A DNA stretch of 64,000 nt from Icerya purchasi (taxonomy: Eukaryota > Arthropoda > Insecta > Hemiptera > Monophlebidae), in NCBI GenBank assembly GCA_039619475.1, contig CM077116.1, positions 280,441,258 through 280,505,257 of the forward strand, given 5' to 3'. The notes under the pieces were generated by a model that was given only the letters and a program-made list of their open reading frames with translations, searched no databases and had not been told where the DNA came from. This document shows, piece after piece, positions 11,068-23,710 of the stretch (its first letter is position 1; each line of letters begins with the position of its first letter). The translations under genes and the position numbers were made by a program.

Positions 11068-14000
11068 TTTCACTCGCCCGGCTTGCGAAAGGGGGGACCG
11101 AGTTTTCTACAATCATCCGGATGGTGTAAACGAACATGTCGTTTACCCCATCTGGATTACAGCAGAACTTTCTGCCCCCTCGTTCTTCAACCGAGCCATT
11201 GGAAATTTTTACCGTTCGCTTTCCCCAACCAGAGTTCTGTCAATTATGCGGGCCATGTTATACCCAGCTCGAGTTCGGGGTGTATTGACAACCTCGCTTG
11301 CCCCAAACCGAGGCGGTTACATCACATCAAAACAATATTGTCACGGTCCGAATTTTGCATACCTTATTAGCCGCGCTTATCATCTTCCACCGAATCACAC
11401 GCTTCTGCTTGCGAAGACCTTCTACAGAAAAAATATATCAAAAAAAATATCCGGAACGAATTTTAATAAACTGAAAACAAGAAAACCGGCAAAATAACGT
11501 TATCCGCATTATATAGAGACGTACAGAAGACAAGAATCGACAAAGAAATTGGAATAAAAATAACACCTCATATATCAGAACATTACAATAAAGAGCACCC
11601 GATGAGATATACTGAGAGCGCCAGAATTGAAAATTTCCCATGGGAGAGAGAGAAAACTATAACGGCCAAAAATTCTTAAACGGCGAAGCAGCATAGAAAT
11701 ACTAGCGAACAACGAGATAAATAATGTAAATATAAAAAACTAATAATTAAAAACCAGGACAGCTTTATAGAATAACAGTAAATTAAAAAAATAGAATTAA
11801 GAAACAACGAGGGAAATCCTGATATAATCAATAAAGAGTGCGAGTAAAGAAATTCTCTCAAAGGTGCCAGCGGAGAACCAAATCAAGCATCGCTGAGAAT
11901 TCATGAAAACCCAGCGGAATATTAACTGGAAAATTCAGACGAAGGTTCGCCTGGAAACATCTAAGAAATTACAGCTGAAGGAGAACGAAAATTAAAATGG
12001 AATTAATGATCATTTAACGGAGACGGGAGTCGCTATTGGGTAAAGAGGTGGGGCACAATGGGGCTGTGAACACGAATAGATTACAATGAACATACACATC
12101 TCTCTCCGATTGATTAAAGTGGTGGAGATCACCCACTAATTACATATTCGTTCACATTATGAGTATATCTGTTAAAACATTACACTAAGGAGTAATTGAT
12201 ATATAAATTAATTTAGAAAATATTTTGGTTTGTAGATTTTCCTGTCGTTTGTTCAACAATTATGTGTCGATGGAACGTGCGATTCGTTTGATTGATTTCG
12301 TCATTAATACAATAGGTAATAAGTAGTACCTCATACGTGGGTGCCATTTTTGTTCTGTTGCAGTACGGTTAATAATTATTATGATTATATTGTTCCTCAA
12401 ATTTCTTCCCGGGACGTGACCTGCCCAATAATTCTATGGAAGTGGAAACGCTCCATGTACTGGACCATGATGAGTGCAGTAGGATGGATATGCAAAATAT
12501 TCTGGCTGGAAGAATAGAGCTTTTAAAGATCTAGCTGAATCCGGCTGGGGCAAGAAGAGAATGGAAAAGTTAACCGAGCTCGGGCTGGTGAAAACGTTGA
12601 TGGTGGGATTTGCAGAATTCCGCTTGAGGAAAGCAGGACTGGAAAAGTTTTCACTCGCCCGGCTGGTGAAAGGGGGGACCGAGTTGTCTATCATCATCCG
12701 GATGGTGTAAACGAACATGTCATTTACGCCATCTGTATTACAGCAGAACTTTCCGCCCCCTCGTTCTTCAACCGAGCCATTGGAAATTTTTACCGTTCGC
12801 TTTCCCCAACCAAAGTTCTGTCAATTCTGCGGGCCATGTTATACCCAGCTCGTGTTCGGGGTGTATTGACAACCTCGCTTGCCCCAAACCGAGGCGGATA
12901 CATCACATCAAAACAATATTGTCACGGTCCGAATTTTGGATACCTTATTATCCGCGCTTATCATCTTCCACCGAATCACACGCTTCTGCTTGCGAAGACC
13001 TTCTACAGAAAAAATATATCAAAAAAAATATCCTGAACGAATTTTAATAAACTGAAAACAAGAAAACCGGCAAAATGACGTTAACCGCATTATATAGAGA
13101 CGTACAGAAGACAAGAATGGACAAAGAAATTGGAATAAAAATAACACCTCATATATCAGAACATTACAATAAAGAGCACCCGATGAGATATACTGAGAGC
13201 GCCAGAATTGAAAATTTCCCATGGGAGAGAGAGAAAACTATAACGGCCAAAAATTCTTAAACGGCGAAGCAGCATAGAAATACTAGCGGACAACGAGATA
13301 AATAATGTAAATATAAAAAACTAATAATTAAAAACCAGGACAGCTTTATAGAATAACAGTAAATTAACAAAATAGAATTAAGATACAACGAGGGAAATCC
13401 TGATATAATCAATAAAGAGTGCGAGTAAAGAAATTCTCTCAAAGGTGCCAGCGGAGAACCAAATCAAGCATCGCTGAGAATTCATGAAAACCTAGCGGAA
13501 TATTAACTGGAAAATTCAGACGAAAGTTCGCCTGGAAATATCTAATAAATTACAGCTGAAGGAGAACGAAAATTAAAGTGGAATTAATGATCATTTAACG
13601 GAGACGGGAGTCGTTATTTGGTAAAGAGGTGGGGCACAATGGGGCTGTGAACACGAATAGATTACAATGAACATACACATCTCTCTCCGGTTGATTAAAG
13701 TGGTGGAGATCACCCACTAATTACATATTCGTTCACATTATGAGTATATCTGTTAAAACATTACACTAAGGAGTAATTGATATATAAATTAATTTAGAAA
13801 ATATTTTGGTTTGTAGATTTTCCTGTCGTTTGTTCAACAATTATGTGTCGATGGAACGTGCGATTCGTTTGATTGATTTCGTCATTAATACAATAGGTAA
13901 TAAGTAGTACCTCGTACCTGGGTGCCATTTTTGTTCTGTTGCAGTACGGTTAATAATTATTATGATTATATTGTTCCTCAAATTTCTTGCCGGGACGTGA

Positions 14001-17000
14001 CCTGCCCAATAATTCTTTGGAAGTGGAAACGCTCCATGTACTGGACCATGATGAGTGCAGTAGGATGGATATGCAAAATATTCTGGCTGGAAGAATAGAC
14101 CTTTTAAAGATCTAGCTGAATCCGGCTGGGGCAAGAAGAGAATGGAAAAGTTAACCGAGCTCGGGCTGGTGAAAACGTTGATGGTGGGATTTGCAGAATT
14201 CCGCTTGGGGAAAGCAGGACTGGAAAAGTTTTCACTCGCCCGGCTTGCGAAAGGGGGGACCGAGTTTTCTACAATCATCCGGATGGTGTAAACGAACATG
14301 TCGTTTACCCCATCTGGATTACAGCAGAACTTTCCGCCCCCTCGTTCTTCAACCGAGCCATTGGAAATTTTTACCGTTCCCTTTCCCCAACCAGATTTCT
14401 GTCAATTATGCGGGCCATGTTATACCCAGCTCGAGTTCGGGGTGTATTGACAACCTCGCTTGCCCCAAACCGAGGCGAATACATCACATCAAAACAATAT
14501 TGTCACGGTCCGAATTTTGCATACCTTATTAGCCGCGCTTATCATCTTCCACCGAATCACACGCTTCTGCTTGCAAAGACCTTCTACAGAAAAAATATAT
14601 CAAAAAAAATATCCGGAACGAATTTTAATAAAAGGAAAACAAGAAAACCGGCAAAATAACGTTAACCGCATTATAAAGAGACGTACAGAAGACAAGAATG
14701 GACAAAGAAATTGGAATAAAAATAACACCTCATATATCAGAACATTACAATAAAGAGCACCCGATGAAATATATTGAGAGCGCCAGAATTGAAAATTTCC
14801 CATGGGAGAGAGAGAAAACTATAACGGCCAAAAATTCTTAAACAGCGAAGCAGCATAGAAATACTAGCGAACAACGAGATAAATAATGTAAATATAAAAA
14901 TCTAATAATTAAAAACCAGGACAGCTTTATAGAATAACAGTAAATTAACAAAATAGAATTAAGATACAACGAGGGAAATCCTGATATAATCAATAAAGAG
15001 TGCGAGTAAAGAAATTCTCTCAAAGGTGCCAGCGGAGAACCAAATCAAGCATCGCTGAGAATTCATGAAAACCTAGCGGAATATTAACTGGAAAATTCAG
15101 ACGAAAGTTCGCCTGGAAATATCTAATAAATTACAGCTGAAGGAGAACGAAAATTAAAGTGGAATTAATGAACATTTAACGGAGACGGGAGTCGTTATTG
15201 GGTAAAGAGGTGGGGCACAATGGGGCTGTGAACACGAATAGATTACAATGAACATACACATCTCTCTCCGGTTGATTAAAGTGGTGGAGATCACCCACTA
15301 ATTACATATTCGTTCACATTATGAGTATATCTGTTAAAACATTACACTAAGGAGTAATTGATATATAAATTAATTTAGAAAATATTTTGGTTTGTAGATT
15401 TTCCTGTCGTTTGTTCAACAATTATGTGTCGATGGAACGTGCGATTCGTTTGATTGATTTCGTCATTAATACAATAGGTAATAAGTAGTAACTCGTACCT
15501 GGGTGCCATTTTTGTTCTGTTGCAGTACGGTTAATAATTATTATGATTATATTGTTCCTCAAATTTCTTAACGGGACGTGACCTGCCCAATAATTCTTTG
15601 GAAGTGGAAACGCTCCATGTACTGGACCATGATGAGTGCAGTAGGATGGATATGCAAAATATTCTGGCTGGAAGAATAGAGCTTTTAAAGATCTAGCTGA
15701 ATCCGGCTAGGGCAAGAAGAGAATGGAAAAGTTAACCGAGCTCGGGCTGGTGAAATCGTTGACGGTGGGATTTGCAGAATTCCGCTTGGGGAAAGCAGGA
15801 CTGGAAAAGTTTTCACTCGCCCGGCTGGGGAAAGGGGGGACCGAGTTTTCTACAATCATCCGGATGGTGTAAACGAACATGTCGTTTACCCCATCTGGAT
15901 TACAGCAGAATTTTCCGCCCCCTCGTTCTTCAACCGAGCCATTGGAAATTTTTACCGTTCGTTTTCCCCAACCGGAGTTCTGTCAATTCTGCGGGCCATG
16001 TTATACCCAGCTCGATTTCGGGGTGTATTGACAACCTCGCTTGCCCCAACCCGCGGCGGATACATCGCATCAAAACAATATTGTCACGGTCCGAATTTTG
16101 CATACCTTATTAGCCGCGCTTATCATCTTCCACCGAATCACACGCTTCTGCTTGCGAAGACTTTCTACAGAAAAAATATATCAAAAAAAATATCACGAAC
16201 GAATTTTAATAAACTAAAAACAAGAAAACCGGCATAATAACGTTAACCGCATTATATAGCGACGTACAGAAGACAAGAATGGACAAAGAAATTGGAGTAA
16301 AAATAACACCTCATATATCAGAACATTACAATAAAGAGCACCCGATGAAATATACTGAGAGCGCCAGAATTGAAAATTTCTCATGGGAGAGAGAGAAAAC
16401 TATAACGGCCAAAAATTCTTAAACGGCGAAGCAGCATAGAAATACTAGCGAACAACGAGATAAATAATGTAAATATAAAAAACTAATAATTAAAAAGCAG
16501 GACAGCTTTATAGAATAACAGTAAATTAACAAAATTAATTTAAGATACAACGAGGGAAATCCTGATATAATCAATAAAGAGTGCGAGTAAAGAAATTCTC
16601 TCAAAGGTGCCAGCGGAGAACCAAATCAAGCATCGCTGAGAATTCATGAAAACCTAGCGGAATATTAACTGGAAAATTCAGACGAAAGTTCGCCTGGAAA
16701 TATCTAATAAATTACAGCTGAAGGAGAACGAAAATTAAAGTGGAATTAATGATCATTTAACGGAGACGGGAGTCGTTATTGGGTAAAGAGGTGGGGCACA
16801 ATGGGGCTGTGAACACGAATAGATTACAATGAACATACACATCTCTCTCCGGTTGATTAAAGTGGTGGAGATCACCCACTAATTACATATTCGTTCACAT
16901 TATGAGTATATCTGTTAAAACATTACACTAAGGAGTAATTGATATATAAATTAATTTAGAAAATATTTTGGTTTGTAGATTTTCCTGTCGTTTGTTCAAC

Positions 17001-17391
17001 AATTATGTGTCGATGGAACGTGCGATTCGTTTAATTGATTTCGTCATTAATACAATAGGTAATAAGTAGTACCTCGTACCTGGGTGCCATTTTTGTTCTG
17101 TTGCAGTACGGTTAATAATTATTATGATTATATTGTTCCTCAAATTTCTTAACGGGACGTGACCTGCCCAATAATTCTTTGGAAGTGGAAACGCTCCATG
17201 TACTGGACCATGATGAGTGCAGTAGGATGGATATGCAAAATATTCTGGCTGGAAGAATAGAGCTTTTAATGATCTAGCTGAATCCGGCTGGGGCAAGAAG
17301 AGAATGGAAAAGTTAACCGAGCTCGGGCTGGTGAAAACGTTGATGGTGGGATTTGCAGAATTCCGCTTGGGGAAAGCAGGACTGGAAAAGT
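11068..17391 (+). repeat. Segment M8-M11, duplicated at 41093-47416
   Basis: Four consecutive monomers match M27-M30 at a constant offset of 30,025 bases. Private variants agree: aataagtctttgg just upstream (10846 and 40871), ttgtctatcatcatccgg (M9 and M28), taataaaaggaaaac (M10 and M29) and cagcagaattttccg (M11 and M30). A constant offset over 6.3 kb with shared rare variants supports block duplication rather than independent homogenisation. A few single-base differences are present, so the copies are not identical. Confidence 0.87.
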
Positions 17392-20300
17392 TTTCACTCG
17401 CCCGGCTGGGGAAAGGGGGACCAAGTTGTCTACAATCATCCGGATGGTGTAAAGGAACATGTCATTTACCCTATCTGGATTACAGCAGATCTTTCCGCCC
17501 CCTCGTTCTTCAACCGAGCCATTGGAAATTTTTACCGTTCGATTTCCCCAACCGGAGTTCTGTCAATTCTGCGGGCCATGTTATACCCAGCTCGATTTCG
17601 GGGTGTATTGACAACCTCGCTTGCCCCAACCCGCGGCGGATACATAGCATCAAAACAATATTGTCACGGTCCGAATTTTGCATACCTTACTAGCCGCGCT
17701 TATCATCTTCCACCGAATCACACGCTTCTGCTTGCGAAGACTTTCTACAGAAAAAATATATCAAAAAAAATATCACGAACGAATTTTAATAAACTAAAAA
17801 CAAGAAAACCGGCATAATAACGTTAACCGCATTATATAGCGACGTACAGAAGACAAGAATGGACAAAGAAATTGGAGTAAAAATAACACCTCATATATCA
17901 GAACATTACAATAAAGAGCACCCGATGAAATATACTGAGAGCGCCAGAATTGAAAATTTCTCATGGGAGAGAGAGAAAACTATAACGGCCAAAAATTCTT
18001 AAACGGCGAAGCAGCATAGAAATACTAGCGAACAACGAGATAAATAATGTAAATATAAAAAACTAATAATTAAAAAGCAGGACAGCTTTATAGAATAACA
18101 GTAAATTAACAGAATAGAATTAAGATACAACGAGGGAAATCCTGATATAATCAATAAAGAGTGCGAGTAAAGAAATTCTCTCAAAGGTGCCAGCGGAGAA
18201 CCAAATCAAGCATCGCTGAGAATTCATGAAAACCTAGCGGAATATTAACTGGAAAATTCAGACGAAAGTTCGCCTGGAAATATCTAATAAATTACAGCTG
18301 AAGGAGAACGAAAATTAAAGTGGAATTAATGATCATTTAACGGAGACGGGAGTCGTTATTGGGTAAAGAGGTGGGGCACAATGGGGCTGTGAACACGAAT
18401 AGATTACAATGAACATACACATCTCTCTCCGGTTGATTAAAGTGGTGGAGATCACCCACTAATTACATATTCGTTCACATTATGAGTATATCTATTAAAA
18501 CATTACACTAAGGAGTAATTGATATATAAATTAATTTCGAAAATATTTTGGTTTGTAGATTTTCCTGTCGTTTGTTCAACAATTATGTGTCGATGGAACG
18601 TGCGATTCGTTTGATTGATTTCGTCATTAATACAATAGGTAATATGTAGTAACTCGTACCTGGATGCCATTTTTGTTCTGTTGCAGTACGGTTAATAATT
18701 ATAATGATTATATTGTTCCTCAAATTTCTTCCCGGGACGTGACCTGCCCAATAATTCTTTGGAAGTGTAATCGCTCCATGTACTGGACCATGATGAGTGC
18801 AGTAGGATGGATATGCAAAATATTCTGGCTGGAAGAATAGAGCTTTTAAATATCTAGCTGAATCCGGCTGGGGCAAGAAGAGAATGAAAAAGTTAACCGA
18901 GCTCGGGCTGGTGAAAACGTTGATGGTGGGATTTGCAGAATTCCGCATGGGGAAAGCAGGACTGGAAAAGTTTTCACTCGCCCGGCTGGTGAAAGGGGGG
19001 ACCGAGTTGTCTACAATCATCCGGATGGTGTAAAGGAACATGTCGTATACCCTATCTGGATTACAGCAGATCTTTCCGCCCCCTCGTTCTTCAACCGAGC
19101 CATTGGAAATTTTTACCGTTCGTTTTCCCCAACCGGAGTTCTGTCAATTCTGCGGGCCATGTTATACCCAGCTCGAGTTCGGGGTGTATTGACAACCTCG
19201 CTTGCCCCAACAAGCGGCGGATACATCACATCAAAACAATATTGTCACGGCCCGAATTTTGCATACCTTATTAGCCGCGCTTATCATCTTCCACCGAATC
19301 ACACGCTTCTGCTTGCGAAGACCTTCTACAGAAAAAATATATCAAAAAAAATATCAGGAACGAATTTTAATAAACTGAAAACAAGAAAACCGGCAAAATA
19401 ACGTTAACCGCATTATATAGAGACGTACAGAAGACAAGAATGGACAAAGTAATTGGAGTAAAAATAACACCTCATATATCAGAACATTACAATAAAGAGC
19501 ACCCGATGAAATATACTGAGAGCGCCAGAATTGAAAATTTCTCATGGGAGAGAGAGAAAACTATAACGGCCAAAAATTCTTAAACGGCGAAGCAGCATAG
19601 AAATACTAGCGAACAACGAGATAAATAATGTAAATATAAAAAACTAATAATTAAAAAGCAGGACAGCTTTATAGAATAACAGTAAATTAAAAAAATAGAA
19701 TTAAGAAACAACGAGGGAAATCCTGATATAATCAATAAAGAGTGCGAGTAAAGAAATTCTCTCAAAGGTGCCAGCAGAGAACCAAATCAAGCATCGCTGA
19801 GAATTCATGACCACCTAGCGGAATATTAACTGGAAAATTCAGACGAAGGTTCGCCTGGAAATATCTAAGAAATTACAGCTGAAGGAGAACGAAAATTAAA
19901 ATGGAATTAATGATCTTTTAACGGAGAAGGGAGTCGCTACTGGGTAAAGAGGTGGGGCACAATGGGGTTGTGAACACGAATAGATTACAATGAACATACG
20001 CATCTCTCTCCGATTGATTAAAGTGGTCGAGATCACCCACTAATTACATATTCGTTCACATTACGAGTATATCTATTAAAACATTACACTAAGGAGTAAT
20101 TGATATATAAATTAATTTAGAAAATATTTTGGTTTGCAGATTTTCCTGTCGTTTGTTCAACAATTATGTGTCGATGGAACGTGCGATTCGTTTGATTGAT
20201 TTCGTCATTAATACAATAGGTAATAAGTAGTAACTCGTACCTGGATGCCATTTTTGTTCTGTTGCAGTACGGTTAATAATTATTATGATTATATTGTTCC

Positions 20301-23300
20301 TCAAATTTCTTCCCGGGACGTGACCTGCCCAATAATTCTTTGGAAGTGGAAACGCTCCATGTACTGGACCATGATGAGTGCAGTAGGATGGATATGCAAA
20401 ATATTCTGGCTGGAAGAATAGAGCTTTTAAATATCTAGCTGAATCCGGCTGGGGCAAGAAGAGAATGGAAAAGTTAACCGAGCTCGGGCTGGTGAAAACG
20501 TTGATGGTGGGATTTGCAGAATTCCGCTTGGGGAAAGCAGGACTGGAAAAGTTTTCACTCGCCCGGCTGGGGAAAGGGTGACCAAGTTGTCTACAATCAT
20601 CCGGATGGTGTAAAGGAACATGTCGTTTACCCTATCTGGATTACAGCAGATCTTTCCGCCCCCTCGTTCTTCAACCGAGCCATTGGAAATTTTTACCGTT
20701 CGTTTTCCCCAACCGGAGTTCTGTCAATTCTGCGGGCCATGTTATACCCAGCTCGATTTCGGGGTGTATTGACAACCTCGCTTGCCCCAACCCGCGGCGG
20801 ATACATCGCATCAAAACAATATTGTCACGGTCCGAATTTTGCATACCTTATTAGCCGCGCTTATCATCTTCCACCGAATCACACGCTTCTGCTTGCGAAG
20901 ACCTTCTACAGAAAAAATATATCAAAAAAAATATCAGGAACGAATTTTAATAAACTGAAAACAAGAAAACCGGCAAAATAACGTTAACCGCATTATATAG
21001 AGACGTACAGAAGACAAGAATGGACAAAGTAATTGGAGTAAAAATAACACCTCATATATCAGAACATTACAATAAAGAGCACCCGATGAAATATACTGAG
21101 AGCGCCAGAATTGAAAATTTCTCATGGGAGAGAGAGAAAACTATAACGGCCAAAAATTCTTAAACGGCGAAGCAGCATAGAAATACTAGCGAACAACGAG
21201 ATAAATAATGTAAATATAAAAAACTAATAATTAAAAAGCAGGACAGCTTTATAGAATAACAGTAAATTAACAAAATAGAATTAAGATACAACGAGGGAAA
21301 TCCTGATATAATCAATAAAGAGTGCGATTAAAGAAATTCTCTCAAAGGTGCCAGCGGAGAACCAAATCAAGCATCGCTGAGAATTCATGACCACCTAGCG
21401 GAATATTAACTGGAAAATTCAGACGAAGGTTCGCCTGGAAATATCTAAGAAATACAGCTGAAGGAGAACGAAAATTAAAATGGAATTAATGATCTTTTAA
21501 CGGAGAAGGGAGTCGCCACTGGGTAAAGAGGTGGGGCACAATGGGGCTGTGAACACGAATAGATTACAATGAACATACGCATCTCTCTCCGATTGAATAA
21601 AATGGTGGAGATCACCCACTAATTACATATTCGTTCACATTATGAGTATATCTATTAAAACATTACACTAAGGAGTAATTGATATATAAATTAATTTCGA
21701 AAATATTTTGGTTTGTAGATTTTCCTGTCGTTTGTTCAACAATTATGTGTCGATGGAACGTGCGATTCGTTTGATTGATTTCGTCATTAATACAATAGGT
21801 AATATGTAGTAACTCGTACCTGGATGCCATTTTTGTTCTGTTGCAGTACGGTTAATAATTATAATGATTATATTGTTCCTCAAATTTCTTCCCGGGACGT
21901 GACCTGCCCAATAATTCTTTGGAAGTGGAATCGCTCCATGTACTGGACCATGATGAGTGCAGTAGGATGGATATGCAAATTATTCTGGCTGGAAGAATAG
22001 AGCTTTTAAATATCTAGCTGAATCCGGCTGGGGCAAGAAGAGAATGAAAAAGTTAACCGAGCTCGGGCTGGTGAAAACGTTGATGGTGGGATTTGCAGAA
22101 TTCCGCTTGGGGAAAGCAGGACTGGAAAAGTTTTCACTCGCCCGGCTGGTGAAAGGGGGACCGAGTTGTCTACAATCATCCGGATGGTGTAAAGGAACAT
22201 GTCGTATACCCTATCTGGATTACAGCAGATCTTTCCGCCCCCTCGTTCTTCAACCGAGCCATTAGAAATTTTTACCGTTCGTTTTCCCCAACCGGAGTTC
22301 TGTCAATTCTGCGGGCCATGTTATACCCAGCTCGAGTTCGGGGTGTATTGACAACCTCGCTTGCCCCAACCAGCGGCGGATACATCACATCAAAACAATA
22401 TTGTCACGGCCCGAATTTTGCATACCTTATTAGCCGCGCTTATCATCTTCCACCGAATCACACGCTTCTGCTTGCGAAGACCTTCTACAGAAAAAATATA
22501 TCAAAAAAAATATCAGGAACGAATTTTAATAAACTGAAAACAAGAAAACCGGCAAAATAACGTTAACCGCATTATATAGAGACGTACAGAAGACAAGAAT
22601 GGACAAAGTAATTGGAGTAAAAATAACACCTCATATATCAGAACATTACAATAAAGAGCACCCGATGAAATATACTGAGAGCGCCAGAATTGAAAATTTC
22701 TCATGGGAGAGAGAGAAAACTATAACGGCCAAAAATTCTTAAACGGCGAAGCAGCATAGAAATACTAGCGAACAACGAGATAAATAATGTAAATATAAAA
22801 AACTAATAATTAAAAAGCAGGACAGCTTTATAGAATAACAGTAAATTAACAAAATAGAATTAAGATACAACGAGGGAAATCCTGATATAATCAATAAAGA
22901 GTGCGATTAAAGAAATTCTCTCAAAGGTGCCAGCGGAGAACCAAATCAAGCATCGCTGAGAATTCATGACCACCTAGCGGAATATTAACTGGAAAATTCA
23001 GACGAAGGTTCGCCTGGAAATATCTAAGAAATACAGCTGAAGGAGAACGAAAATTAAAATGGAATTAATGATCTTTTAACGGAGAAGGGAGTCGCCACTG
23101 GGTAAAGAGGTGGGGCACAATGGGGCTGTGAACACGAATAGATTACAATGAACATACGCATCTCTCTCCGATTGAATAAAATGGTGGAGATCACCCACTA
23201 ATTACATATTCGTTCACATTATGAGTATATCTATTAAAACATTACACTAAGGAGTAATTGATATATAAATTAATTTCGAAAATATTTTGGTTTGTAGATT

Positions 23301-23710
23301 TTCCTGTCGTTTGTTCAACAATTATGTGTCGATGGAACGTGCGATTCGTTTGATTGATTTCGTCATTAATACAATAGGTAATAAGTAGTAACTCGTACCT
23401 GGATGCCATTTTTGTTCTGTTGCAGTACGGTTAATAATTATTATGATTATATTGTTCCTCAAATTTCTTCCCGGGACGTGACCTGCCCAATAATTCTTTG
23501 GAAGTGGAAACGCTCCATGTACTGGACCATGATGAGTGCAGTAGGATGGATATGCAAAATATTCTGGCTGGAAGAATAGAGCTTTTAAATATCTAGCTGA
23601 ATCCGGCTGGGGCAAGAAGAGAATGGAAAAGTTAACCGAGCTCGGGCTGGTGAAAACGTTGATGGTGGGATTTGCAGAATTCCGCTTGGGGAAAGCAGGA
23701 CTGGAAAAGT
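17392..23710 (+). repeat. Segment M12-M15, duplicated at 50577-56897
   Basis: M12 to M15 match M33 to M36 at an offset of 33,185 bases. Shared rare variants are cgttcgatttcccc and cataccttactagcc (M12 and M33), caacaagcggcgg (M13 and M34) and the 1,579-bp length with aaatacagctg (M14 and M35). M36 departs from M15 partway along. The change of offset from 30,025 to 33,185 between this segment and the previous one marks the two-monomer insertion M31-M32. Confidence 0.85.

Larger units (their letters stand above)
1..17391 (+). repeat. Block I-a: eleven family I monomers (M1-M11)
   Basis: Monomers start at 1, 1582, 3163, 4744, 6325, 7906, 9487, 11068, 12649, 14230 and 15811, each exactly 1,581 bp long. 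Family I is marked at the core centre by gtaaacgaacatg followed in most copies by ccccatctgg, then cagcagaac (cagcagaat in M11). Subtypes are visible. M2, M4 and M10 form one type, with accgcattataaagag in the interior. M3 and M5 form another, with atccgcattatatagag and aatcgacaaag. M1 and M7 form a third, with gcggttacatc and cgaatcatacgc. M9 is distinctive, with ccatctgtattacag and atatcctgaacg. M6 and M8 combine features of two types. The block is repeated in altered form as block I-b. Confidence 0.9.
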
